Source: Silene conica
Lineage: Eukaryota > Streptophyta > Magnoliopsida > Caryophyllales > Caryophyllaceae
Assembly (NCBI GenBank): GCA_029255685.2
Contig: CM055312.2
Span: 27,622,203-27,686,202 of the forward strand
Length of the DNA: 64,000 nucleotides
Reading direction: 5' to 3'
A model generated the notes under the pieces. That model made no database searches and was not told the DNA's origin. It worked only from the letters and a program-made list of their open reading frames with translations. Every line of letters starts with the position of its first letter. The stretch's first letter is position 1. This document shows, one piece after another, positions 32,618-44,454 of this stretch. Made by a program: the position numbers and the translations under genes.

Positions 32618-33169
32618 TGTAACAACCCGACCCGCCACCGTCGTAACACAATCCCAATAAGATGGGTGCACACTTTTGGACCCGTTATTTGTCCTCACTT
32701 AAGCCCAAAAGCACAAGGCCTTGTTACTAAGTTGTGGGTGGAAGCTATTATAAACATATCACAATCCTCATATTCTACCAATGTGGGACAAATCTCCTCT
32801 CATACTCTTGGGGTGTTACAAACTCCCCACTTAAGGAACACAACGTCCTCGTTGTGCCTCAAACTTGATCACAACCAGGGCCAGAATCCTCCCCCGCTAG
32901 GTGTGTGACCCGGGTACTCCCGACCACAGGCTCACCACACAGTCGCAGGGTCGCTCTGATACCATTTGTAACAACCCAACCCGCCACCGTCGTAACAGAA
33001 CCCCAATAAGATGGGTGCACACTTTTGGACCCGTTATTTGTCCTCACTTAAGCCCAAAAGCACAAGGCCTTGTTACTAAGTGGTGGGTGGAAGCTATTAT
33101 AAACATATCACAATCCTCATATTCTACCAATGTGGGACAAATCTCCTCTCATACTCTTGGGCTGTTATA
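32618..33169 (-). mobile_element. T: 552-bp TRIM (terminal-repeat retrotransposon in miniature)
   Basis: Two 203-bp LTRs (32618-32820 and 32967-33169; TGTAACAACCC...GGTGTTACA, with about six differences) flank a 146-bp interior. TSD ccttt is perfect. On the minus strand the interior starts with the primer site AATGGTATCAGAGCG (32952-32966). It ends with the hairpin CACAACG-AGGA-CGTTGTG (32839-32856) and a PPT (GTGGGGAGTT, 32821-32830). There is no coding capacity, so it must borrow gag and pol from another element. The AGGA hairpin links it to Ty3-type elements (inference). The frames 32588-33329 in this area are not genes. Confidence 0.93.
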
Positions 33170-33480
33170 CCTTTTGCCACCAATCGTGCTTTATAAACAT
33201 CTGGTTGTCCATCTAGTGCACACTTTATCTTATAAAGCCATTTGCACTGTAGGGATCTTACCTTTTCAGGCAAATCAACCAAATCCCAAACTTGATTCTC
33301 TTGCATGGAATCTATTTCGGACTGCATGACTTCGAGCCATAGCTTAGAGTCGGAACATGTCATGGCTCCTTTGTAGGTAGCTAGTTCTTTACTCTCAAGG
33401 AGTAATAGGTTTTCTGCACCACCTTCCTCAACCATACCAATGTATCGGTCTGGGGGTGAGAAACTCGAACCGTCCTCCTA
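33170..33480 (-). pseudogene. E pol: N-terminal part of reverse transcriptase
   Basis: Frame containing MVEEGGAENLLLLES, LWLEVMQSEIDSMQENQVWDLVDLP and CKWLYKIKCALDG up to YKARLVAKG, where the TRIM interrupts. It is in a different frame from the integrase segment. The change falls near 33450 in a run of five G/C (gtctgggggtg), consistent with a one-base slip. Confidence 0.9.
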
Positions 33481-35840
33481 GGTTCTTCTGGAATGGATAC
33501 CATAACAGATGTGGAAGGAACACTTTCTTCCATCACACTGTTGGTTTCTGGTTCTTGAACCTCTGATAGATCAAAAGTTCTACTACTCTGTTTGTTCGAG
33601 AGAAACTCTTTCTCTAAAAACTTCGCACTAGCCGCAACAAACACTCTTTGTTCGGTAGGTGAGTAAAAGTAGTGACCAAAAATTCCTTTGGGATAACCTA
33701 CAAAGTAAGTCTTGACCGATCGTGGGCCTAGCTTGTGTTCGTGTCTCCACTTGACATAAGCTTCACAACCCCAAACCCGAATAAAGGACAAGTCAGGAAC
33801 TTTTCCTTTCCACATCTCATATGAAGTCTTGTCTGCTGCTTTAGTCGGACTTCGGTTAAGTATTAGAGCAGCTGATTGAAGAGCAAATCCCCATAATGAA
33901 TCAGGCACAACCGTGTGACTCATCATGGATCGAACCATATCTAATAAAGTTCGATTTCTCCGTTCGGATACACCATTTAATTGTGGTGTTCCAGGTGGAG
34001 TCAACTGCGATACAATACCACAGTCTTTCAGGTGTTGATCAAACTCAGTCGAAAGATACTCGCCACCACGATCCGATCGAAGTGCCTTTATCTTCCTATC
34101 CAATTGGTTCTCAACCTTATTTTGGAATTCCTTGAACTTGTCAAAGGATTCACTTTTATGTTTCATTAAATAGACATACTCGTATCTACTTAAATCATCC
34201 GTAAAAGTGATGAAATATCTATAGCCGTCTCTTGCTGTGATTGTCATAGGACCACATACATCTGTATGTATGAGTCCTAGAAGATCACTAGCTCGCATTC
34301 CAATACCTTTAAAGGAAATACGAGTCATCTTTCCGATGAGACATGATTCACACGTACCAATTGATTCGTAATGAAATGGTGGTATTAACCCATTCTTAAT
34401 GAGTTTCTCTACGCGTTTTTCATTGATGTGTCCCATTCGACAATGCCATAGATACGTTTTTTCTTTATCACCTGTTTTAGCCCTTTTATTATTCACTTGA
34501 TAAACCTCGGTGGTTTGGTCTAAAACATATATTCCGTTGACGGAAACAGCTTTTCCATAAATCATACCGTTTAATGAAAAAGTAAAACAGTTGTGCTTAA
34601 TATTAAAACAAAATCCTTCTGTATCCAAAACAGAAATAGAAATATTGTTTTTCGACAAACTAGGAACAAAATAACAATTATTTAAAAATAACTCGAAACC
34701 ACTAGGTAGTTTGAGTACATAAGTTCCTATGGAGACAGCTGCAACCTTTACTCCATTTCCAACACGAAGGTCAACGTCCCCTTTCTCAAGTTTGCGGACG
34801 TTCCTTAAACCCTGCAAGTGATTACACAAGTGAGAACCACAACCAGTATCAAATACCCATGTTGCTGAACTTGCATGGTTTATTTCAATCATATGAATAA
34901 ATGACGGTATACCTGTGGCTGTCAGTCGTCCAACCTTGATATCCTTGAGGTACTTAGGGCAGTTCCTTTTCCAATGCTCAGACTTGTGGCAATGGTGGCA
35001 CTCTCCCTCTTTCCCTTTGCTCTTAGTTTTGGCCTTTGAGTTACTGGTCTCACCATGTCCACTCTTGGGCTTCGGCTGCTTTCTTTTGAACTGGGGCTTC
35101 TTAACATTTAAGGGAGCATTTGCCTTTCCCTTTCCCTTCCAATTAGCTTGTATGACAAGGACGTCCCTCTTAGCACTCCCACTCAAATTGAGATCCTTCA
35201 CAGCTTGCACGAGCTGAGGGTGGAGTTCATGAAGACTTTTCTTCATGTCATTCATGTTATAATTCACCCTAAATTGGGTGAACCCATCATGAAGAGAGTG
35301 TAAGATTCGGTCTACAATGATTGACTCCTCAATCTTGCAACCGAGGGACTCCAGAACTTCTACATTCTCAATCATCTTGAGGATGTGTGGGCTAACAGCT
35401 TGGCCCTTGGACAGTTTAGCTTCGAAGAAGCGGACTGCTGCCTCATATCTTATGATTCTCGGAGCTTGCGGAAATTCATTGGTAAGGGTGGTGAAAATCT
35501 TATTAGCACCTTGTGAAATGAAGCGGCGCTGCAAATTGTTTTCCATTGCATAAATAAGTACACTCTTAATCGCACCAGCTTCACGAACGAACTCATCATA
35601 TGCAGTTCGTTGGGCTCCAGTCCTTGCAGTTGGTTCAACCGGTATTGGCTCAACCAAATACTTTAATTTACCGTCAGCAACGGCAGCACTCCGTAATGCT
35701 GCCTCCTAATCGGTAAAGTTACTCCCATCATTCTTAAGGTGGGAGTTCTGATTGTAGGAGAGGTGGTCCATAAAAGAGCGTAACCACGGCTCCCTGGTGA
35801 GGGTGGCGCTAGGGCCCGGAGTTGCATTTGGATCAGTCAT
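33381..35840 (-). pseudogene. E gag, protease and integrase (one frame, early stop)
   Basis: The ATG at 35840 (MTDPNATPGP) starts gag. A TAG at 35706-35708 (probably from CAG) interrupts it, and the frame is then open for more than 750 codons. Order: gag with HSLHDGFTQFRVNYNM; zinc knuckle CHHCHKSEHWKRNC (about 34985); retropepsin WVFDTGCGSHLCN (about 34840); GAG-pre-integrase LWHCRMGHINEKR with a C-x2-C pair; integrase core with D in HTDVCGPM, D in RSDRGGEY and E in GVSERRNRT; and the C-terminal region WGCEAYVKW...FVGYPKG. The integrase triad is intact. The end at 33381 is an out-of-frame tail after the slip near 33450. Confidence 0.92.
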
Positions 35841-37971
35841 TTTAAAAGGCAGATATTAAATGATCTACAAATGAGAAAAATAAATAAACATGAGAAATCA
35901 TTGAATTTAAAATCTTCTTAAACAAAGATATACAACATAATATAATCGATCTCACTCAAAGAATTATATAATGTATCCAAAGACCCAAATCCCGATTTGG
36001 TGAGTTAACCCTTTAACTGGTTCTACATTAGAACTCTCAGTCGACAAATTTCTTAAATTTATCTATTAGTCCACAATGATTTCAATAGCTTGATTGAATC
36101 ATTGTGTTGAGTTCAACTAGGTCACAACACACTACTTACCCGAGGTAGAAGGGGTCCATATGGAGATAACAACATGTCCTATATGCCCACCGACGAACAA
36201 GGGATTGATAGTTGTTTGATCTAGAAAGGGTAAAGTCTCAATTTTATAAAGAGTGAGATCCCATCACTATTTTAAACTCATTTAAGTGAACTATTTGATA
36301 TGAGTAGGAATGAGTGATGGCAAAATAAAACATCATATGCCAAAATGCAAAATAATCTACATGAGTCATTTTACATGCATATAGGTGGTTTGGTTTAGGC
36401 GGAACATAATGATATGCAACATTCAAGAAATAAAGAGAAGAACGTAAAACATAAAAATCCTAGTGTGGCTTATCCTATGAAAAACAGTAAATACAACTTG
36501 AAATCCAATCACATGGACCCTAGAAGCTTCATGGATCACCGTTGTTCATCTTGAGATGTAAACTGGAAGTAGAGACCCGGATGCATCAAACTCCTCTTCT
36601 TCTTTTTCTTCTTTGTTCTAAGCTATTGCAATGTAAATCCTATTTACATTTAATCTAAAATAAAGAAAAATTAAAATACAATGCGAGATCTCATAAATTA
36701 CATCACTTGATTATTTTCCACCATTAACGAAAAGTAACCAAAAACTACAGCCACACTAGATTACATGATTATACTTGACAACAATTGTAAAAATAAATTC
36801 AACCTTTATTGAAAAACAATATCATTAACAATATAATAACACATTCATAATGCAATATTACCCAATCCACCATTAATTTTAAAATTACATGTCACACATG
36901 TAAACCATAATCCAAATAAATTCAAAACAATTTTAGAATCTAGTAAGTATCATCAATTAGATATAATAAACCTTTTAAAATAAATAAATGATTAAGTAAC
37001 CGAAAAATTATCAAATAATTTTCATTTATTTTCTTTTTTTCCCACGGCAATCACACGGGTATACCCCCTTTTTTTCGAAAAAAAAATTGTTACAATTACA
37101 AAACATCTTTTATAAGTTAGTTAATATGAATATTATCTCATAATATAAATAAAAAGGAAAACAAAAAAAATAACACTAAAATCCAATTTTACGGTTTAAT
37201 ACCCCTCTTTTGTTATAAATTTGTTCTGATTATAAATCTTTATTTATAATTTAGTTAATATAAATTATCATATAATATTCATAATAACAAAAGCAACAAA
37301 TCACAAAATTGAGGGTAGGGCCGAAAAAAAAAACTTACGGTCCAAGTTTACACGTTTTTTTTTTTTTTTTTTTGTTAAAAAAAGGCAATTACTCATATTA
37401 TCAAATAATATCATGTAAATTGACATATTCATTAGATATTATACTATTTCCTTAAATGGTATAATCAAGGTAGAAATAGATTTTGGAAACTTACTAATTC
37501 GTGAACTTTCCTAAAATCACTCATCGTAGCACCAAAATCATCTCATAATTTTGTGTTATAGTTCTAATCATATTAGGTTTTTAAAAATTTCCAAATATTG
37601 TCATCAAGATTAACTTTTTAATTCATGTGAACAATATTCATTCATCTTAACAATTTAAAACAAATTAATCTAATTCTAACAATATCTTGATTGAACTTTT
37701 AATAATCATTGATCTATATCATTGTTATGAGCATCATCACATGATAATTATATTAACAATTAAAATAACAAAATAAAAAAAAACGAAACCAAAAAAAAAC
37801 GTGAACCAAAAAAAAAGTTTAGTCGTAACATATCACGAAAAAAAAAACAGACCGAAAAAAAAAAACCTTTTTTTTGTTTTTGTTTTTGTTTTTTTTTTAT
37901 ATAAACGGTGAAAAATATGTGTGCCGTGGGATTTTAATTCTCAATTAATTATCAAAACGATTTTGAACAAT
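35841..37971 (-). mobile_element. E leader between PBS and gag, unusually long (2.1 kb)
   Basis: No open frame of note and no recognised insertion with TSDs. It is AT-rich, with A/T homopolymers clustered at 37020-37390 and 37770-37900. In F the same interval is about 40 bases. Either this lineage has a long structured leader or unrecognised, decayed DNA lies within it. Confidence 0.7.
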
Positions 37972-37986
37972 GGCTCTGATACCACT
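37972..37986 (-). promoter_or_regulatory. Primer binding site of E
   Basis: The minus strand reads AGTGGTATCAGAGCC next to the LTR end ...TTTCCTACA, a perfect initiator-Met core. Confidence 0.9.
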
Positions 37987-38924
37987 TGTAGGAAATAATT
38001 TCTTAAGTTACTCATAAAAGTATTAATTTAATTAATACTGGGAAGATTATATCAAACACGAATTGATATTAAAACAATAGAACTGAAATAATAGGACAAG
38101 GATCATAGAAATAATCTTTGGTCCTATATGAGATCGGCCTAAGAACAACCTAGTATAAACCAAACTTCAAGGTAGAACTTCTCCTTAGATTGCACCCAAG
38201 ACGACTGAGAAAGATTCCCTCAAAGCTCCTCCTCAATTACTATTAATTATTTTAGAGGATTTATTTTGGGATTAAGATGATAAACTACTCAAAGGAAATA
38301 AGAGAGGAAAAACATTTTCTTCTTGTGTCATCAACCTCACGGCCGAAACCCACTATATATAGGGTTTTGGTTTGTGTTGGTATTGTACTTCAATTAGGAA
38401 ATCTCATTATAATATAATATTTTGAGTCAGTTTCCTTATTCCGAACTTCCTTAAAATATCATATATATTTTAATACTTTTCGATGTACAAATTTAATTCT
38501 CGGAGAATATTAATTAATAATCTTATAATTAATTAATCTCAATTATATTATTCTATCATATATTAAAATATAATTAATAAATATAACTTTTATATATATT
38601 TATTAGAATTAACATTTAATTCATTTCTCCTAGTTATTATTTAATCATATTAAATGTTTAACAGCTACTTAATTACATTTAGCTAAGTTTAGCATTTATG
38701 TAATTATATCAATATATAATCACATTTCTCAGTACTATCCTATAGGTGTAACCTTTAGGGATCAGCTGATTATCGCCATCATATGACAGTAACGTCAAAC
38801 TTCTAGTGAGCCAATCGTTACCGATAAACGTTAATCAACTGATTAATATACTAAGTATCCCTGCGTGATCCTGTAAAAGATTTACTCCAAAAATCACACA
38901 TTGTGGAGGACATTTACTCCAACA
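37987..38924 (-). repeat. 5' LTR of E
   Basis: TGTAGGAAATAATT...TTACTCCAACA, aligned throughout with 10971-11909. TATA-like TATATATAG lies at about 38349-38360 (minus). TSD ctctg follows at 38925-38929 and overlaps the first bases of the F LTR. Confidence 0.92.
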
Positions 38925-38927
38925 CTC

Positions 38928-39633
38928 TGTTGGGTAACAGGTGTAAATATTGAGCGGAAGCGTGGACCTATTACCCTCTTATAGGAGTTAATTGTAAAAT
39001 GGGCAAGACGAAAATAAATACGTCAACAAAATAGAGAATATTTACACGCCGATTTGTACGTGGAAAACCCCTTTGAATAAGGGTAAACACCACGGGACCC
39101 TTAGGCCGCTTAATATCTCCACTATAAGCAAAATAATGGGAACACAACGTCTTTCCTAGTACCGACTAGAAGATTACAAATATTATTCTGGCTACCCGGA
39201 TAAACACTCGGACCTTCAGAAATAATATTCTAAATATGTGAAACTCAGTCGGAGATTTTTACGCCTTTCCGACTGGATACCGCACTGACATGATTATTTG
39301 AGCAGTACCACACTAACTCTCAAACTCTCTGTATTTTTCTCTCACACTCTTAGTAAGTGACTTTATTTATCACTTATTAGTTTATGTGTTTGCTGGGATG
39401 TGGATGTGGGATTTTGGGATGGTTTGCAGTGCTCCGAAGCATGATATTTATAGTACTCTATAACACTGCACAATTTGCAACTGAGCACGCATTATTTGAA
39501 AATCTTGTACACTGACACCGTCCTGCTACTCCGTCCTATACGTAGAAGCTATCTACACTTCCTGCAATCCCATTTTTTCTTCAAACATTTATTGCATGTG
39601 GGTCTCACTTGGAGGGACCCCATTATTCCAACA
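38928..39633 (-). repeat. 5' LTR of F
   Basis: TGTTGGGTAACAG...TTATTCCAACA, the partner of 6238-6944. Its inner end is separated from the F primer site by the whole of E. Confidence 0.92.
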
Positions 39634-40493
39634 ATTCTAGTATACTAAACATTACTAGCATATAGAACACATGCTAACATAGACGATAAGTCGATTAACC
39701 CATCACCGTTACTTTATAACTCTTCAATAAGCAAGATTTTGAACTTAAAGCCACTCCGGTTTGGACAACCGAACTAGCTACACATAAATAAACGAGGTTA
39801 GCTATGAGAAGCGTGTCTTAAAGGCCACGACTAGAGTATATTAAGGAAGAAATTTGATACTTTTATTACCTAGAAAGATGGAGGGCGATGAGAGGAAGAG
39901 ATAGCTGCGAAAACCGTCGAAAATCGATAAGAAACGAAGATTTTACGATCGTCTTAAGGTTGAAGGTAAAGAGTGTAACAATGGTGTTTGTGTTTTGTGT
40001 TTGGGTGTGTTTATGCTGAAAAAAATAATTAAAGGATTGAAGAAGAAGGAAGAAGGGGTTTGAACTTGGGCAGCAAGGTATAGTTATATACTTAGCCAAG
40101 TGTCCCTAAGGACATGTGGAAAAGAGTAAAGAGTAAGCAATGAGCGAGTGTCTCGTTTGCGGATGGTCCGTGACAGCCTTTCGTATTTTCGGTATAATTT
40201 CCTCCACAGAACTCGTAATGAGGTATTTTTGGTGGCGTTGGAAAACTATGAGAAAGAGATAAAACTTTTATTTTATAAGCAAGAGTTCAATGTGCCTTTA
40301 AAATATTTTAAAAGTAGCAAAAGGACAGAGTAACGTTTTACAAGTTTAAGAAGTATAATTTTAAGACGGACATATTAATATCATTGTCAAAAACGATAGA
40401 TTTTAAATGGAATTTTATTTATTGTGGAACATTATTATTACTAAAATAAGATTTTAATAATATATAAATACTTGGAAATTACGGGGTGTTATA
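39634..40493 (-). repeat. 3' LTR of C, initial (5') part
   Basis: Continues the LTR of C after F (attctagtatactaaac, matching 58909 onward) to the inner terminus ggggtgttata. The terminus differs by one base from ggggtgttaca in the other LTR. ORFs 39866-40099 and 40148-40333 have counterparts at 59132-59365 and 59414-59716 but no domain that I recognise. Confidence 0.88.
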
Positions 40494-40532
40494 ATCACCC
40501 CACCTTTTAAAAAGTTTCGTCCTCGAAACTTT
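40494..40532 (-). promoter_or_regulatory. PPT and AGGA-loop hairpin of C
   Basis: On the minus strand the hairpin AAAGTTTCG-AGGA-CGAAACTTT (40511-40532, perfect 9-bp stem) is followed by the PPT TTAAAAGGTGGGGTGAT (40494-40510) and then the LTR. TTTCGAGGACGAAA before the PPT is a motif I associate with Tekay-like Ty3 elements. It identifies C as a derivative of that group. Confidence 0.85.
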
Positions 40533-41479
40533 AAAGTAGAAAAACGGTAAGTTGTAAAGACAAGGTAAACAACCCAAGTGTTTTAGCCAAAAATTGATAT
40601 TTCAAAACATATATCTCTTTCAAAGAATTTGTAAAGAATTTCCACAGGCACCAGTCCTTATCATTGGAGCGTTAGGGTTCTCGTTACGTATTCAAGAACC
40701 CGACATTCCAAACAAAGGATAAGTCCAAAAGCTAAATCAAATCAGGCGCTGACGAGTGTAATACGAGTTATTAGATGTCTCCAATAACCAACCTTACATC
40801 AACTCAACGCTAAAACCAATCAAAATTATAAACCATTTCAAGCTTTTCAAACACGTCATTTCGAAAGTAAACTTGCATTTTTGAATACATGAAATAAGTA
40901 AGGTTGTAACAGAAATTAAAGTTTTCAACACCAAAAGTAAGGTAACTCATTTCGGTTATAAAGTACATAAATGAAAAATATTTTGAATATCACTTCAAAC
41001 AAAACACAAGGATGAAAGCTACATATTGTTAACCAAAGAGGGTCGGGTTGGTCCAGACCTCAAAACACAAAAGGTCACAAGGAAGCTAACTAAAAGAAGG
41101 TATCAGAACTACCATCTTCAAGGCTAAAGACGGTACTCAACAAGAGAGTAAAGGGGCAAAAACAACAAAGGAACTGAAGCATGAACAAAAGAGGTTTACG
41201 GTTAAGGAGGAATACAACTCTTCGGATTCCGGAAATCACTAATCACTCAATCCATAAATGAGTCATCATCATCATGGTTTCTTACACACCTCAAAAGGAA
41301 ACTCTTTCAACCACAAAACTCTCAGGGCTTCCTCAACCTAATTTGGGTCACTCACTTCTAGGTTATCCACGATACAAGTTATCACATTACCAAAGGGACT
41401 TCACAACTCTCGATTATTACTTAACAATCAACATCCTTCATAGAGCTAGATCCAAAATTACTACCAAGGTCGTACTCAT
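40533..41479 (-). mobile_element. C interior, 3' portion, non-coding
   Basis: About 950 bases between the PPT and the I insertion, without pol domains in any frame. The TSD of I (ctcat) is at 41475-41479. Confidence 0.75.
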
Positions 41480-41750
41480 TGATGCGTGTCTATTTTATGA
41501 TGTTTTACATCTATTTTTACACGCATTTGGTCGCTCATTTACTATGTTTTGGCCCTTATTTCCCAACAATTGTGCACTTTCGTATTTTTATGAACTTTTG
41601 CAGATTTGTGCGGAAAAAGGACAATTTTACACCAAACTTATGCCCTCGAGACTTTTGCATAATTAAGGAACGAAGGAAAGTCAACAGGGATCATTAATCA
41701 AGTATCAAAAGTCAAACCCGAGACGAATCTAAGCAATTTTATGCAGTAAC

Positions 41751-41884
41751 GGGTCGACCGACTTACTATGCGGGTTGGCCGACCAGGTCTTTGTTCTAAG
41801 AAGCCCAGAATTTTCCTGAAGCCCAGAATTCTCCTAAGCCCGTAAAAGAGGTCGACCGACCCACATAACTGGTCGACCGACCTC
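41751..41884. repeat. GGTCGACCGACC modules in I (first set)
   Basis: Two modules of half-sites GGTCG/CGACC in alternating orientation, 41751-41787 and 41849-41884. The second is bounded by GAGGTCG and CGACCTC. They end about 70 bp before the TATA box. A second set lies at 53910-53986 in the part of I to the right of J. Confidence 0.85.
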
Positions 41885-42247
41885 AGCAAAGCCCAGGAGC
41901 GTTTTCGGAAATCGTTTAGAAGTATAGAGTCTTTAGGAAACTCTTGATTTCTTGCCCTATATAAACTAATCTTTTGTTTAGGGTTTATGATCTAGCTTTT
42001 ATCAATTAGCACCCACCATAATAATCAAGTTCGTAATTTAGTTTTATTCAATCTTTTAGTTCAATTGTAATCTTTCAATAATTCTCAAGCATTCAATAAA
42101 GTTTGTTCCTTTTCTGCCTTAATCCTGTCTCTGGTAATTATTCTCTTAATTTAGTTTTATTATTGTTCTTATTATTACTGCATTCGGTTAAGATAGAATC
42201 CCAAAGCTTTATTACTGCATGCTTAGATTATTATTCACTATGTTTTC

Positions 42248-43731
42248 TGAAGAGTCTATTGATATAATATACTCAAGAAGGGGGGGGGTTGAATTGAGTA
42301 TGCCTTCTTTTTAAATCTTCTTTGATGCGTGTATGGTTGTATGATGATCTTGAGTAGAGCAAATAATAAAGAGAGACACAATATTTTTGAAGTGGTTCAG
42401 TCTCACACTCTGAGACCTACGTCCACTATTCTCGATTAATAAAATTAGTACCAACTCTGGATTACAATTTTATCAACCCTACTCGTGCGACTTTGATGTT
42501 AGTCACAACTCAATCTAGATACCGTTAAATATCTAGCTACGACATATACCGTTAAATATTTGTCTTACAACGAGTACCGCTAAATACTCAATCTATCTTA
42601 CGTAAATAAGATAAAGTCTTCAATGTTTTCTTGGTGTCACAATCTTGAATGAATAAGATCAATGCTTGAGCACTTGAATCTTGAATCGGATTTGACAATG
42701 AAAAGCTCGAACTTGAAGAATATGAACGGCGGTTTTTCTCTCTTGATTTGCGTGTATATGTGTGTGTATTTCGTTGGTTTTAATGTATCATAGGTAGTCT
42801 ATTTATATAGAATATGTATCTAGGTAATTCAAACCCTAGATGATTTAGGAATATTACTTAAACTAGAATACTAGTCTTTTAGTAATACTACCTTAAATCT
42901 AATCTTAATACATTTAGGAAAGATTTAATAATATACTATATGTATTATATAAGGAATTAATTTCCTAATTCATATTTAGGAAAGATCTTTATATAATAAA
43001 TAATTAGTATCCTTATTAAATCAACTTCCTAAATCATGTCAAAGATAATAAAATATATTACCATAATATAATCTTAGTTTATTTAGGACATTAAATAAAT
43101 ACATAATATTTATTTAAGTAAGTCCTACACGATTTATGGTAATGTGACATATCACACAATTTCCAAAATCGAAACAAACTAAATCTTAGATTATATATTT
43201 TGACAATTAAAATCATATAAAAAATCTTTAGTTTATTTTAGTAATAAATAATTATCTCATAAGACAATTATTTATTTCTTATTTAACTAAAATATATTTT
43301 ATATAATCCTATTAAGATTAACAATTCTATATTTAAATAGAATACCATTTAAACACTAATACCTATACGACACAAATTAGGAAACAATTGTTCCAACTAA
43401 AACACACATAAGTCTTGATCATTTCTTCATGATATAGAGTTATAGCTACTGGCTATAACTAGAACCAAACTTGTACTAAAGCTATAGTTGATAAATATAA
43501 CTTTAGTTCATTATGCGCGCTTGTGATCTTCTATCAATCTTCGACTTAGTCAATTTGTTGACTAATATGCTTGAATCGTTTGTACTTGATTGATTAGATC
43601 TTGTTACTAAATTTCTGTACACTTAGCACACGATTATACATACGAGTATATAATATATAAATAACTTAGACTTGTCATTATCAAAACATAAACATATATA
43701 CTATATATATATTTGAATATATGGTTCAACA
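42248..43731 (-). repeat. 3' LTR of J
   Basis: On the minus strand TGTTGAACCATATATTC...AGACTCTTCA. TATA-like CTATATAAATAG lies at about 42799-42810. A run of G near the terminal end varies in length between the LTRs. Confidence 0.93.
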
Positions 43732-44454
43732 AATTCCCCCTTTTTGATGATGGCAAGTCTTCTTAGATTTGTGACTAAGTGTTTGGTTCCCCCTCAATAT
43801 AATAAGGGTCATTCATAGCAAAGATTAACTTAGGGTTTCTATCTTCTATCTAACCCATATCCTTTAAGAACCCTAAGAGACAATGAATTACGACAAGGAG
43901 CAAGCTTAGGCAAATTCTAATCTAAGTCGCATATTTCCCCCTCTTGACATCATCGAAAAGATGAGAACAAAGACATGAAACGACTAGAATAATATACGTA
44001 CGAAGCATAAGCAAGCATATAAACGAGTCGAAATGATATGAACATAGAAAATATCACATAACCACATACGGAATGTTAAAAGTATACACAAGCAATCCAA
44101 AATACTAAGCCAATGGGCCGAATGAAGAAATAATAGTGTTTAAAGAAAATTGGGCCGGCTAGTGGAATCGGATACCTGGGCCTGCAAGAGATATTAATAG
44201 AAGATGGGCCAAAATAGGGTAATGTCAGATGGGCCGCATCAAAAACAAAAGCAAGGCCGGTTGTGATAATTGGTTGGGCCTGGTACGATTTGGAAATCCG
44301 AAGAAGCAAGAGAGGATAAGCTTCGGATTCCTTAATGGGCTAGGAATCAAATTGGGCCACAATTAGAGAATTGTTTTATAAGTCCACCTGACTTAGAGCA
44401 AAAACAACAACAACACAACCTTAATCCAACGAAAACAGGGACGGGTATGGAGCA
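43732..44454 (-). mobile_element. J polypurine tract and 3' untranslated region
   Basis: The minus strand ends CATCAAAAAGGGGGAATT before the LTR, a classic PPT (43732-43746). The remaining about 700 bases to the third ORF are non-coding. No AGGA-loop hairpin is present here, unlike the Ty3-type elements. Confidence 0.85.

Larger units (their letters stand above)
10971..38924 (-). mobile_element. Element E: degenerate Ty1/copia retrotransposon carrying nested insertions
   Basis: LTRs of 939 bp (10971-11909) and 938 bp (37987-38924) run TGTAGGAAATA...CTCCAACA and are flanked by the TSD ctctg. The primer site at 37972-37986 and PPT at 11910-11926 give minus orientation. Coding sequence runs 35840 to about 12434 and is split by the TRIM T (32618-33169) and by D1 plus H (12813-31773). 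Without insertions it is about 8.4 kb. It has a stop in gag, a frameshift before RT, a mutated RT active site and a truncated RNase H, so it is dead. Confidence 0.92.
6238..39633 (-). mobile_element. Element F: degenerate Tnt1-like Ty1/copia retrotransposon
   Basis: LTRs of 707 bp (6238-6944) and 706 bp (38928-39633) begin TGTTGGGTAACA and end CCAACA. The PPT, primer site and gag-PR-IN-RT-RH order place it on the minus strand. The coding part (about 6963-10915) is contiguous. Element E, 28 kb with its own insertions, is placed exactly at the F PBS/5' LTR boundary. Domain order and sequence character (for example WVVDSGAS, ELWHKRLGHMSEKGLQIL, LLLYVDDMLIVG) are those of the Tnt1/Tork group. Several stops, a gag frameshift and a lost integrase aspartate make it inactive. 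Confidence 0.92.

Noticed and set aside
32588-33329. Plus-strand ORFs of 106 and 142 codons
   Set aside because: They cover the two TRIM LTRs and repeat each other; no coding signal.
39866-40333. Short ORFs in the LTR of C with counterparts at 59064-59716 as a conserved LTR-encoded protein
   Set aside because: Counterparts exist only because the two LTRs are copies. Frame ends differ, composition is unremarkable and no domain is seen. I could not support a gene.
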